64,000 bases of DNA, from positions 39,254,819-39,318,818 of the forward strand of contig JAPTYO010000008.1 in the NCBI GenBank assembly GCA_036873135.1, given 5' to 3'. Shown one piece after another: positions 1-11,876 of this stretch (positions within the stretch are counted from its first letter, which is position 1; each line of letters begins with the position of its first letter). The notes under the pieces are model-generated. The model saw nothing but the letters and a program-made list of their open reading frames with translations, was not told where the DNA came from and did not search any database. The position numbers and the translations under genes are program-made. This stretch comes from Clarkia xantiana subsp. parviflora. Taxonomy: Eukaryota > Streptophyta > Magnoliopsida > Myrtales > Onagraceae.

Positions 1-2982
1 TGGAGGAAGCTGAACTAATTCCCAGGTGCCATTGTCCTCTAAGGCCTTGATTTCAGCCTGCATAGCATCAACCCAACCAACATCCTCCACAGCCTCTTCA
101 AAAGAGGTGGGCTCAACTAATTTGGATATAGAAGACAGATAACATTTGTAATCTTTAGAAATTCCAGCATAATCAATGTAATCTGATATTGGATAAGGAG
201 TATTTGCAGAAGATAGAATATAGTCATCAAGATAAGTGGGAGTTTTCTTAACCCTACTAGATCTCCTTGTCTGTAAAGGGTTAGCATCAGACAAAGGATC
301 ATCATTTGCATTATTGGGACTAAGATCTCCATCATGTTCCACCACTGCGGGTGGTTCATCATTTGGAAGACTAAGAGATTGAATATCATCATTATCAGAT
401 TCAAATGAACTGTGTTCATCATTCTCAACACTGGGAACATCAGCCACATCAAGAGACGGCACAAAATCATTTCCAAAGAAGGGTACAGGGGTTAGATTGC
501 TGCTTTGAAAAGGAAATATGTGCTCAAAAAATTTTACATCTCTGCTGACAAAGAAGTTTTTATTTTCCAAATCAAATAGAACATATCCCTTTTTTGTCTC
601 AGAATATCCCATAAAAGCAGCAGGAATAGCACGAGCAGCAAATTTATCCAAGGAAACCAACTTCTTTGCAAAAGATAAGCAACCAAAGACTCTTAAATGT
701 TTTATTTCTGGTTTTTTTCCAATAAAAGTTTCTAAAGGGGACTTCTGATTCAAAATTTGGCTTGGCATATGATTAATGAGATAACAAGCAGCAAGTATGC
801 AATGTCCCCAAAAACAATCAGGAATAAAGCCTTGGATTTTCAAAGCCCTGGCAATTTCAAGTAAGTGACGATGTTTCCTTTCAACACGACCATTTTGTTG
901 AGGTGTATAGGAACATGAACTCTGATGGAGAATCCCATTTTGTTTGAAAAATTTATCTAAATGGTCACTGAAAAATTCTCCACCATTATCAGATCTGAAA
1001 ATCTTAATAGTTTTTCCAAATTGAGTTTTCACCATCCCAACAAAATTCTTTAAGATTTCAGAAACATCATGTTTGAACTGAAGCAGAAAGACCCAAGTAA
1101 GTCTAGAAAAATCATCCACAAGAGTTAAAAAGAACCTTTTTTTATCATATGTGGGTGTCTTATAAGGACCCCACACATCACTGTGTATTAAATCAAAGGT
1201 GCTTTCTGCTCTAGAGTCAGACAAACTAAAGGGAACTCTAGTGAGTTTTGCCATGGGACAAATGGTGCAATCATCAAATCCAAAAACTTTATTAGACAAG
1301 TTGTTTGATACATGAAACATTTTGAGAACATTTATTGAAACATGCCCAAGCCTTTTATGCCACAAAACAGAAAGATCACTTTTTACACTATTTAAAGCCA
1401 AGAAAGGAGTATCTGTGTCACTGGGGTTCAAGATATAAAGCCCTGATTGTAACTCACCACTTGCCCAGGCCCTCCCATTTGAGAGGTCCTGCATAACAGC
1501 ATTTTTAGGAAAGAAAGTGGCAGTACAATTCAGTTCATGAGTTAATTGAGAAACAGAGATAAGATTGTACTTAAAATCAGGTAAATAAAGTACGTTTCTC
1601 AACAATTTTCCTTTGATTATTTCAAAATCTCCAACCCCAGCAGCTAAAGAGTAATTTCCATTAGGTAACTGAACTTTGGTGTTAGATAGAGGTCTGAAAT
1701 TTAACAACCAAGAAAAACAGTTTGTAATGTGGCAACTAGCTCCAGTATCTAAAATCCAAGTGTTCAAGTGATCATTATTAAAATGGGAAGGATTCATACC
1801 AGCAGATTGAATACCTCCCTCACTAGAGGTGGCTGCAGTGACAACATTTGCTGAAGCTCCACTGCCTCCTGCCCTCTGGAGGAGCTTATCAAACTGTTCA
1901 TGGGACAGCACAACATTTCCTTGAGAAGGCCCTCTATCCTTTGCATCAGCATTCTGTGAATCAAGATTGGTCAGCTCACTGACCATAGAGGCCACATTGT
2001 TCGTTTTTCCAGTCACACCCTTGTTCTGCACCATCTCTTTGAATTTGAAACATATGTCACGATAGTGACCCTTTTTTTGACAAAAATCACAGCCCTTTGT
2101 AAAGCAACGATCCACTGTGTGCCCCTTCTTCTTACAGAAAGTGCACTCTAAGTTTGGGTTTGGTGGTCTCTTAGCTTTTCCCTCATTAGGGACAGGAACC
2201 TTAGCATTGAGAGAAACACCATCAGGTGTAACAATACAGGAGGAAACATCTCTCTGGCTCTCTTCTTGGAGGAGCATACTGTAGGCTTGGTTAAGAGATG
2301 GAAGAGGTGTCCAAAGTAATAAATTGCTTCGAACATTAGAGAAATTCTCATTTAGGCCCATAAGGAATTGGAATAGCCTTTCATGCTCTCTGTGTTCCAG
2401 ATGCCTTTTGAAAATATCACCATCAATGTGGGGCAGCGAGCAAGCTGAATCATATTCTCCCCAAAGATTCTTGATTCTGGTGTAGAAAGCAGAAATGGAA
2501 TCAATCCCTTGACGGACCAGGGCAATCTCACGATGCAGTTGGTATATTCTAGACCCATTTATTTTGTTAAACCTCTCTTGAAGTTCTTTCCAGGCAGCAA
2601 AACTGGTTTCTAAGTACATAATACCATCTGCTATATCATCAGTCACAGAACTGATTATCCAACCCCTCACAACAGCATCACAGCGGTCCCAAAGCAGATG
2701 AAGTTTAGCATCATACGAGTCCCTTTTGCACGAACCAGTAATAAAACCAAGCTTGTTTTTCCCTAGCAAGATAATTTGCATTCCCCTACTCCACTTCCTA
2801 TAGTTCTCAGGGCCAGATAACCTTAAAGAGACCAAACTCTGACCTGGATTATCCGAACTGTGGAGGTAGAGTGGGTGGAATGAGTGAATCTCCTTCGAGA
2901 AGTCGTGGTTGGCGATATCGATTACGGTTGCAACATCCTGTGGAAGATTGTTGCCATCCAGTACTTTCGTATCATCATCCAT
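1..2982 (-). CDS. Ty1/copia gag-pol polyprotein, 5' part, open to the window edge (element G)
   Basis: I read this frame by hand. There is no stop between the ATG at 2982 and base 1 (994 codons), so the frame leaves the window still open. Domains in order: a gag N-terminus of the Retrotran_gag_3/UBN2 type; two CCHC knuckles, C280-C283-H288-C293 and C298-C301-H306-C311; a retropepsin core WILDTGAS with the catalytic Asp at about 412; an HHCC zinc region; an integrase core with D602, D665 and E701 (DX35E spacing); then the start of the reverse transcriptase at the very edge (GWVDAMQAEIKALE). The ATG was chosen because it is the first in frame after the stop at 3016-3018 and follows the primer-binding site. 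One uninterrupted gag-pol frame is normal for Ty1/copia and suggests a young, possibly functional copy. The RT remainder, RNase H and other LTR lie outside the window. Confidence 0.93.
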   Translation of the reverse strand, partial: MDDDTKVLDGNNLPQDVATVIDIANHDFSKEIHSFHPLYLHSSDNPGQSLVSLRLSGPENYRKWSRGMQIILLGKNKLGFITGSCKRDSYDAKLHLLWDRCDAVVRGWIISSVTDDIADGIMYLETSFAAWKELQERFNKINGSRIYQLHREIALVRQGIDSISAFYTRIKNLWGEYDSACSLPHIDGDIFKRHLEHREHERLFQFLMGLNENFSNVRSNLLLWTPLPSLNQAYSMLLQEESQRDVSSCIVTPDGVSLNAKVPVPNEGKAKRPPNPNLECTFCKKKGHTVDRCFTKGCDFCQKKGHYRDICFKFKEMVQNKGVTGKTNNVASMVSELTNLDSQNADAKDRGPSQGNVVLSHEQFDKLLQRAGGSGASANVVTAATSSEGGIQSAGMNPSHFNNDHLNTWILDTGASCHITNCFSWLLNFRPLSNTKVQLPNGNYSLAAGVGDFEIIKGKLLRNVLYLPDFKYNLISVSQLTHELNCTATFFPKNAVMQDLSNGRAWASGELQSGLYILNPSDTDTPFLALNSVKSDLSVLWHKRLGHVSINVLKMFHVSNNLSNKVFGFDDCTICPMAKLTRVPFSLSDSRAESTFDLIHSDVWGPYKTPTYDKKRFFLTLVDDFSRLTWVFLLQFKHDVSEILKNFVGMVKTQFGKTIKIFRSDNGGEFFSDHLDKFFKQNGILHQSSCSYTPQQNGRVERKHRHLLEIARALKIQGFIPDCFWGHCILAACYLINHMPSQILNQKSPLETFIGKKPEIKHLRVFGCLSFAKKLVSLDKFAARAIPAAFMGYSETKKGYVLFDLENKNFFVSRDVKFFEHIFPFQSSNLTPVPFFGNDFVPSLDVADVPSVENDEHSSFESDNDDIQSLSLPNDEPPAVVEHDGDLSPNNANDDPLSDANPLQTRRSSRVKKTPTYLDDYILSSANTPYPISDYIDYAGISKDYKCYLSSISKLVEPTSFEEAVEDVGWVDAMQAEIKALEDNGTWELVQLPP

Positions 2983-3247
2983 CTTCAAAGCAGCAAGCGA
3001 AGACGAAGAGATTCCTCAGACGGACACCGAAATAACGAAGAGTCGCAACAAAGAATCGCAAACGTAGTCAGAAGACGGGCCACCAACAGGATCGTGGCAC
3101 CAATTGCTGAAAGGATCGCAACCAGGTGTGGAGAGGGCAACGAATCGTCGAAGGGGCGATCCGTAGCGGAAATAAGGGGAAGGATGAACACCACGAGGAG
3201 CCACAGCATGAACTACGCCCAAGATCGATCGGCAAGAGAGTCTTGCC

Positions 3248-3259
3248 GCTCTGATACCA
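3248..3259 (-). other. Primer-binding site of element G
   Basis: On the minus strand this reads TGGTATCAGAGC, the initiator-tRNA-Met type site used by most plant Ty1/copia elements, and it directly abuts the LTR. The 265 bases from here to the ATG at 2982 are the untranslated leader. Confidence 0.93.
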
Positions 3260-3621
3260 TGATAAAATCGAAACCCTAGATTATCAGAAACCCTAGAATG
3301 TGGTGGAGAGGAAGAGGAAAATTGTAACTGATTTGCGGCTCATCGAATTGGGTTTAAAGAACACCAACTCTCACCTAAATATATGTGGGGTCCCGAGTAT
3401 TTACTCAAAGGGTCCCCAAAGTTTCCAAACGCGTCAATTCCGTCCCACAACATTCTAAGGCCACATTAATCTAGCAGATCAATTTCATCAAGCCAGCCCA
3501 TATATGAATTAACTCAACAACCAACCAACTAGACAGATGGGCCAAGAACCAGGCCCGGAATAAATAACAAGTCCAAGTGAAGCTGACTGAGATTGCTTAT
3601 AGCCCACCAAAATCAACAACA
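3260..3621 (-). repeat. 5' LTR of copia element G
   Basis: On the minus strand it begins TGTTGTTGATTTTGG and ends GATTTTATCA, giving TG...CA ends and about 362 bp. A TATA-like stretch (CATATATTTAGG) lies at 3374-3387. The flanking bases 3622-3626 (attgt) are one half of the expected target-site duplication; the other half is beyond the left edge. The outer boundary is inferred from the terminal CA and lacks a second copy for comparison. Confidence 0.8.
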
Positions 3622-3840
3622 TTGTCTTTTGCATATCGAATGTGTTTATCGAAATCCCCTATATAAGAAACGTCGTTATATATCAAGCACGGAGAATAAT
3701 TGGAGATCAATATATATGCAAGAACAGATATATAGTTTGTTTTAACCTAGTCAGCTAGCTAGGGTTAATTTGCTAGCTGTAATTTATTTTTAAACAATTT
3801 GCTAGCTTCGTCAAGAATTTAATCTTTCTTGGAATGATCA

Positions 3841-4386
<546 letters not shown>

Positions 4387-4495
4387 CTATAATTTTACTA
4401 TATATATATATATACACGAATATATTAATTAATAGGGAAGCTAGCTATCTAATAAAGATGGAAGGAAGAATCAAGTAATTAATATATATTACTTA

Positions 4496-4744
<249 letters not shown>

Positions 4745-6309
4745 TTAAATTACATATTATAAATCGTTAATTTGTACTATATATATATATATAGAGTTAG
4801 CTAGGGTTATAATATTAATATAATCAACCAGAAATTATTTCCACTTCTTCCTCAGTGAGCATTGCCACGAATCCATTGAAACTCCTCTTGTAGCTATGAA
4901 GTAAGCAACTTTGTGCTGCTTCCCTGCGTTGTGTACATTTAATAATTAATTAATTAATTATAAACAGATTATTATTTGGTTAGAGTATGTTGACAAGTAA
5001 GACAAATTAAATTTTTTTATTCAATCATATATGTCTAATTCCTAGCTAGATTATATAGCGACTTAAGTTTCTTTACATCATCTTTTTGAATATGTACACA
5101 GCTTAAAATTTCTTCAAAACTCTACATTCAATCTTGAGAGGGCTTACAATTTTTTAGTATGTTACATAATTAACTAATGATTCAATATATAAAAATCTTA
5201 AAAAATTACTCATGCTTCATTAATATTAATATTATTTTGAATTTGGATAAATACTAATGTATACTTTTTTGATAAAAGAGAGAGTGAGAGATGAAGTGCA
5301 CGAATCTCAAGAAACGTAAATTCGAGGATCATAATTTCGACTGATTTTCAACTCGACTTAAAATTAGCCGTGCCTTGGTATGTATTATTTTAACTATTTT
5401 TTATTTGTATCCCTCTAATTCACTTTTCATTCGGTTTCATTTATATGTTATTAAGTTTGCATCTTAACAATCGAAAGTTGCAATTGCACCGTAATAAATT
5501 CAACTAAAATATGAAGAAAAAATAAATAAAATAACACATAAGAAAATATATTCAAAATAAGAAGCTTATATACAAATATTACAATTCTTATGAAATACCA
5601 CTTAAACCATAAATAAATGAATAAAAAAAGTACACTATATAAGTCATATTTTATTTATATTTTAGTGGATACAATCTGTGTATAACTATAAATAAAATAA
5701 ATACATAAGAAAATATGTTAAAAATAATATTTATATAAAAATATTAACATTTTTAAATACCATTTAAACTATCAATACATGAATAAAAAAAACTACAATA
5801 TATAAACAATAGTATTAATATATAAGGATATATTAGTATAAAAAATTTATGCAAATACAAAAAAAAAAGAAAAAAAAAGACAAGGGGAATGACAAAAGTG
5901 AACTCAAATGATTAAAATACATAAATTTAGGAAATATTTTTTTTAATAAGATACCATCTATCTATATAATAATATATATATATAATTTGGTTAGGTTTAA
6001 TGTATGGTTGACATATAGTATTTTGTACCACTTAATTAGCTGTTCATACAAACTATTATATTAGTGGTCAATTTTTCAAGTTACAGTTCATTAAGTTACA
6101 TAGTTAGAAGTAGATTTCAAGAAGCTCTAGAATGCACCAATGTTTCTTCGTGTTTCTCAGAGAATTTTTTTCCACATACGTTTTTTCAACAACCATATAA
6201 TTGCATTATCTTATCGTATATTTTCAATTAAATAAACAACAGTTATATTTTGGCAAAAAATGTGATTATATTTAATATTATTACCTGAAATATTAATTAA
6301 AGTTTTTAC

Positions 6310-6665
6310 TATCAATTAAATATAGAAATTACTATCAAAATCTATTAGATATACAAATATAAGAATATATATAATTAAGAATAATTTTAATAAGTAAATG
6401 TTTATTTTTTTTATTGTTTTGATGGTTTGTAATGAGTATACCAAAAAAGTCATAGTTCATATGCGTAAAACTAATAACTAACAAAAATAGATCTTTTATT
6501 TACACATGTTAAAAAGAATTAAATTTGATACAAATAAAATATTATTACTTATTTAAGTTATATGTTCATACTTATATATGTAAAAGTATTTCATTTACTT
6601 TAAATAAATTATTTTAAATAATAAATGCCAATTAAATTAATTATCCATATCGAATTTTCTTAATA
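6310..6665. repeat. Intronic duplication, copy 1
   Basis: It shares a collinear series of words with 7190-7510, including ATCAAAATCTATTAGATA, a downstream GATGGTTTGTAATGAGTATA, and AAATAAATTATTTTAAATAA near its end. The copies are diverged with several indels. Confidence 0.6.
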
Positions 6666-7189
6666 TTCTACCAATTATATAAATAAATTATTTATAAATC
6701 AACTAAATAGTATATAAATGGAAAAATATTGCATTCTGAAATTAGACCTTAAGCATCATGGATGGTTGGTTTACCCCGCAACACACACCTCATACGGCTT
6801 TATCACAATAGGGTCACTTGAGTTAGCGTCAACCTTAGATTGGTTAACGTTAATGGTAGTCAAGTCAACATAAAAGCCAAAACAAGCCGCCCCACAGAAA
6901 TTGTCCAGTTAAATTGCTTGGCCGAGGACGACCAAGTATGATGATATGTTCTTTTTTGTTCATATATATAACATTTAGGGTGGTTTCTTTTATGTAATAA
7001 ATATAAAAATAAAAAGATATGTAATTTGAATTTATACATTTTTTTTTCTTCTCTTTTTTTTTTTTATAAATTTTATTACTCTCAGTTACTTTTTTATGTT
7101 AAAACTCTCATTCACTTTCAATTTCGGTCTCATTTATATATTTTCACTTTGAATCCTAACAATAAAAAGTTATAGTTGCACCCTAACAA

Positions 7190-7510
7190 ATTGTACTATC
7201 AAAACCTATTAGATACTACAATTATAAGAATATATAATTAATAATAATTTTTAGTATGTAAGTATTTATTCATTTTAATATTTTGATGATTTGTAATGAG
7301 TATACCTAATAAATCGTTATTTTGTATGTGTAATTATATTAACTAATTAATAAATAGAAATTATATTCACAAACGTTAAGATAATATTATATATATAATT
7401 AAGTATATAACCTTATATCCTTAAAATATATAAGTAGTAAAATTTCATTTATATTAATAAATTATTTTAAATAAAAAATAACATTCATATATTGAATTTG
7501 ACTTTTATAT
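7190..7510. repeat. Intronic duplication, copy 2
   Basis: This is the partner of 6310-6665. The upstream block 7085-7190 (ACTCTCATTCACTTTC..., GTTGCACCCTAACAAATT) also resembles 5400-5515, so two segments of the intron seem to be present twice in different arrangements. Confidence 0.6.
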
Positions 7511-8379
7511 TTTTTAATATTTATACAAACAAGATATTTACTTCACAACAACGGGTTTTATCATAAAACAGGATATTTAAAAATGTATTTGCATTGACGT
7601 GTTATTGACCATTTACAACTGATGACTAATTTGAATGGTCAAATGTTATGTATTGACATTTATTTATTTATATTCATTAACTAATTAAGGAATGAAACAA
7701 ATTGGTAGTTTTATTTTCGGAATAGAACAAGGTCATATATTGTCAAAACATAATCCGAAGAACACGGTCTTTTGTTTTGTTTTAAAAATAGGAGACTTAA
7801 TTGAGTAGAGATATGTAAATTATTGTTAGGATATAAAAAAATGGCCAAAGATTATGCATGATAATTATAAGGTCCCTACTATTAACTCATATTCCTTAAA
7901 AAAAAAACAAATTAGGGTTAACGTTATTAATCTTCATCATCTCTTTGATCAAGTGCTAAGATATATAATTAAGAAGAGGCTTGTTAGTAGGTGATTAATT
8001 AATAAATACCTTCCGAGGACGACTTTCTGCAATAAACTCAGGTGTAGGGATTTTGCGGGAGATTCACCCTCATGACGATGTCCCATATACACGATGTACG
8101 ACTGCCACCATACATGTACAACAACACACAACCTTATTAATTAGTTAATGTTATATATATATAAAGATATTCACTCATGTTATTAATTAAGACTTGCCTT
8201 TCTACCATGATGATGATGATTATGAGAATCAGGATGTGCTCCACATATTAGTAGTGTGTTAGTAAGGGCACTGAGCAGAAAAATAAGAAGAACTGATGAA
8301 TTAGATGGATTCATGAGAGAGCTAGTATATGTATGAATGTATGTAGGTTGTTGTAGAGAAGAATGGAGTTTGTGCAAGG

Positions 8380-8389
8380 CCTTTTATAG
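8380..8389 (-). promoter_or_regulatory. TATA box of the subtilase gene
   Basis: On the minus strand it reads CTATAAAAGG, about 65 bases upstream of the chosen ATG at 8314. Transcription would start near 8350, so the earlier in-frame ATG at 8377 would be outside the mRNA. That supports starting at MNPSNSS. Confidence 0.7.
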
Positions 8390-8900
8390 TTACATATTTC
8401 AAGTTGCAACACGCGAGCAGTCATCAAACAGACGGACCTCGTCCCAATGTGACCGAGCAAGCGAGCGATCCATCATTTTCTAATTATTAAATAACCAAAT
8501 TGCAATATTTAGCTAGGGTTAATTAATTACCCTCTTTTTATTCTTATTATTATGTTAAAAAACACTCAACATCCATGTAATTAATCAACGTTAATCTTGT
8601 TTGACAATTCTAAGATAGTGTGTATCTTAATTATTTAACAATATAATATCCATATGCATTTTTTTTATATATCATATATAGCCCTAGCTAGTTTGTTCAA
8701 CTCAATCTGGCCGCGGATAATTGATTTTTTCGGGCATATCATGATATGACTTTTTGTTCTCTCAATTTTATATTTATCCCACTACACCTCCAATTTTGTT
8801 TTTAAAGTGTTCATCATGTATATTACTTTTTTTTAATTAATTTGATTAATTCAACATTCTTATAGAATTATCCTATATATATATATATATATTTATCCAA
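8390..8900. other. Intergenic AT-rich sequence upstream of the subtilase
   Basis: Apart from the proximal promoter I see no gene here. There are poly-T stretches and a short TA run at 8876-8891. Confidence 0.6.
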
Positions 8901-8907
8901 TTAGGGT

Positions 8908-9198
8908 TTAGCAAGAATTAACTGATTTGGCAATAATAAGAATTTGATGGACGGTGGTTTCATCCCCATCCCACACAAAACAAACACATGCAACGATTGA
9001 AGGAAGTGTGAAGTCGAAGTTCGCACTACCGTCCAAGCCATCGTTCACATTACCGTCCAAGTCATAATTTGAATAGTGGTGCAATTTGATTGGTTGAGGT
9101 GATAGTAATCTTTGCCTATAATTAGGTAGTTTACATTCATCACAAAATACACCAAATACATCAAGTATATCAACACAATCAAGTTTGAAGAACTTCAC
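8908..9198 (-). other. Unrecognised 96-codon open frame inside an LTR-like repeat
   Basis: The frame starts MKFFKLDCVDILDVFG and has no motif I recognise. It contains a small internal duplication (DLDGNVNDGLDGSANFD). It begins a short way downstream, on the minus strand, of a TATA-like site at 9257-9266 and a CT-rich stretch. It could be transcribed LTR sequence or a small coding exon; I assign no function. Confidence 0.25.
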
Positions 9199-9569
9199 TT
9201 TGAGAGAAGTAGAAGTTGAGTTGAGAGAGATTTTGTGTGAGTGAGTGTGTGTGGGGGGAAATATAGAGTGCGGGATAATTGTAATTGGAGAGTATCTTTC
9301 CGGGTGAGTGTTATATTGATCTTTCCGATTAATAACACGGTGTATCTCCTTTTAGCTAGCATTTTTATGTGTATATAGGTATGAAATGTAATTATTAGAT
9401 TGTATCATGAGTTTGAGCATGTTTATTTAATTTAGATTTTATCTTAGTTAGGATTTTTAGATGCTTAATAGTTTTTTTAGGTTTAGATTTTTCGTTAATA
9501 ATAGTTTTCGCGTAAAAATTAGTTTAGTTTTTGATAATGTTAAATTAATTTGGCGTAATGCATGTTTAA

Positions 9570-9825
9570 AATTTAAAATTGGCAAATAGGTTAATTAAGT
9601 ACCGAAAGGGCGTGATTAAAAAATATTTTTTTTTTAATTCGTAACAGAACCCCCGAACTAAAATTTTGGATCGCATACCGATTAATTTACTTAGGTGTAT
9701 AATTCGTTATTTACCTAGGTAATTTAGATTTCTAGTTAGCTGTAATTAGCTAGTGGCGACTCTTTAAAAATTCCATACGTTTTCAAAACGTAGTCGTCAT
9801 AGGTCAGATTTTAGGGTCTGACACA
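9570..9825 (-). repeat. LTR-like terminal repeat, copy 1 (TGTGTCAGACC family)
   Basis: This block is homologous to 29160-29419. Shared words include GAACCCCCGAAC-type sequence, AGTGGCGACTCTTTAAAAA and CGTTTTCAAAACGTA. Both copies stop at exactly the same bases (GGTCTGACACA on plus, so TGTGTCAGACC starts the minus strand) and both abut foreign coding sequence. This looks like the 5' end of a minus-oriented LTR. The GAGTCGCCACT word recalls long LTRs of the Tat/Ogre group, but I am not certain of the lineage. The lower boundary was not found; the repeat may extend to about 8.9 kb. Confidence 0.6.
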
Positions 9826-10083
9826 ATTCATCAAGAAGCTCCTCCACTGATGGAATAGGGAACCTGTTTTTTTTTTTTTTTTTTTTTTTTCTGCATCATT
9901 AAGCCTCCTATAATCGATAAAAATTCTCCAAGAGCTATCTTTATTTTTGACTAATGCCACGGGAGAACAAAAGGAACTCTTGCTACTCCTTATAACTCCT
10001 GAATCCAATAATTCCCTTGTCATCTTCTCAATGGTGTCCTTTTGAGCAGCTGGAAACCTATAAGGCTTTTGATTGATTGCAGT
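9826..10083 (-). pseudogene. Ty3/gypsy reverse transcriptase fragment (element E, piece 3)
   Basis: The minus strand encodes INQKPYRFPAAQKDTIEKMT, then ELLDSGVIRSSKSSF and IDYRRLNDA, the start of a Ty3/gypsy RT. A 24-base A/T homopolymer (9867-9890) replaces a few codons before FPIPSVEELLDE is recognisable in another frame. The fragment stops at 10083 exactly where the F LTR begins. Its missing upstream codons are found at 51894-52008, on the other side of F. Confidence 0.88.
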
Positions 10084-10776
10084 TGTTGGCATATGAAGAT
10101 TGGGCCGCCGTGAAAGAACATATTGTCAACATCTTTCAGATATGAGACCTCATCAGGTACTTCTTATTCCATTACTCATCACAAAACATTTTCGGTTGTT
10201 TTGGTAGACGGAAACATAATTGTTATACGAACCCATTAATATAAGCTTTTAACCTAAGACAACTGGGTTATGACATATTAGGGATTTTGGGCTAGGCCTA
10301 ATATCCCAGTTGACATGAAAGGCACAAAATTAGTCCTCCCTTGCGTACATAGCTTGGCCGAACTTGATGAGGGCAAAGTGGACTTTTTTCCACATTGCTC
10401 CTTTTATAAATAGGGATTGCTATGAGATTTATTTAGTGCTAATTCTCTACTCCTTTGTGGTGAGATTAAAAGAAATCCCTCCTCCCTAATAACCTAATGG
10501 TTCGGCCGAAATACTCCCCTGCCTAGGAGGTGCCAAATTGTGTCAAGCAGTTTACTCCGGTGATCCTTCCTGCTGAAGAATCGACAGAGGCTTTGCTGTG
10601 AGGCATAATCTGCGTAGGGCTTCCTTAACCAGAACCTCTACGGGAACCGTCCGGCGGATCGTGATCTTGGGAGTACAGAAACACTGTAGGTATGTACACT
10701 ATCTTCTGCTGCGTGTTAGTTACCATGCACATATCTAGGGTTGTATTTCTGTAGTATTTAACCCTGTAATCCTACA
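10084..10776 (+). repeat. 5' LTR of copia element F
   Basis: Starts TGTTGGCATATG and ends CCTACA. A TATA box (CTTTTATAAATAG) lies at 10401-10413. Relative to the 3' LTR (51296-51893) it carries about 120 extra bases at roughly 10110-10228; outside that block the two align closely. Confidence 0.85.
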
Positions 10777-11298
10777 GTGGTATCCGAGCATGTGTTAGGA
10801 GTTCATGATTTTGATAAAATTGGTGTTCTTGAGTTTATAAAAACCGGCCGAAAATTTTGAAGGTGGAATTTTAAATTTTCAAATTTTACGAATCATCTTC
10901 GCCGAAATTTTCATGATTTTCATAATAAAATTTGATGTTCATGATCTCCAAGAAAAATAAGACTTTTATCAAGATTAAACATTGGATTCTTGATCTTTGC
11001 AATATTTGATCTTGAAATTTGACCACAAACCCTAATCCTAGTATTTTTCGGCCGAACCCTTTAGGTATGCAAGGTGAAATTTTTTATTTCTTAGTCCACA
11101 AGTAACCTCAAGAAACCGAAATTTTTTTAAATGAAAATTAAAATCTTGGTTTCGATCGAAAATTTTAACCTTAGGGATTTAGGTCACAATTAGGGTTAGA
11201 TTCACAAGATAATTGTGGATACAAACTATAAATATATTTAGCACAATATTAGTAATATAGATAATCTAGATAATATTGTCAATATTGATAGATATTAG
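10777..11298 (+). other. Primer-binding site and leader of element F
   Basis: TGGTATCCGAGC at 10778-10789 is a tRNA-Met type primer-binding site, one base after the LTR. The AT-rich leader that follows resembles the leader of element A read on the minus strand (TGTGTTAGGAGTTC near the start in both). It is cut off at 11298 by element A. Confidence 0.8.
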
Positions 11299-11862
11299 TG
11301 TTGGATTACGGGGACGTAATACTACGGAATGCTAAACGTGTACTAGCAAAAAATCTAATCTACGCAGCAGAATTAGTACACATACCTTTTTGCTTTCCTG
11401 CCCAAGAACGATGTGGAGGGAGTTCTGATCCTCCGGTCTGAACCACGTGCAAGTTCTTCGTTAGAAGAAGTCTCACGCGATGTAGCTCCACAACAAGAAC
11501 TCTGATCGATTCTTCAACGGAGATGGAACCTCAGACCAGATGTGATGGTGCCGAAATTTAGTTAAGAGAAAAAAGTGTTCTCAATGGAGATCCTTGTTAT
11601 TATGAATGAGAGTTCATAAACCCTTAGCAGACACCACTATATATAGTATTGGTGGAGTTGCCAAAAGGCAACTCCAACCAATGTGATATAAAGGGGGCGG
11701 CCGAACTATGCATGTTAAAGGGGAGGCCCATTTTGGGCCTCCCTTGTCAATTACTAATTGGGTTTGGCCCAATTAGCCCAAATTGACAATTACATAATTA
11801 ACTTAGGTAATTCCCTTAATCAACGGGCTCCTATTACGGCGTCACGTCACCATATGGTAACA
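11299..11862 (-). repeat. 3' LTR of copia element A
   Basis: On the minus strand it starts TGTTACCATATGG and ends CCGTAATCCAACA. A palindromic TATA region (CTATATATAG) lies near 11636. It is very similar to 19367-19832 over the shared length. An apparent polypurine tract (CGGTGAGTGGGAGC on minus) adjoins it at 11863-11876. Confidence 0.85.
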
Positions 11863-11876
11863 GCTCCCACTCACCG

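Larger units (their letters stand above)
4924..8009 (-). other. Large AT-rich intron 2 of the subtilase gene
   Basis: This 3086-base intron lies between a GTATTT donor (8009) and an AACGCAG acceptor (4924). The other introns of the gene are 91-99 bases. It is strongly AT-rich with no coding signal on either strand. It holds diverged internal duplications (see the two repeat entries), so it has probably grown by repeat insertion and segmental copying. Confidence 0.8.

Noticed and set aside
2884..3279. 131-codon plus-strand open frame
   Set aside because: It lies over the leader, PBS and LTR edge of the minus-strand copia G and ignores that structure; Arg/Ser-rich composition with no motif.
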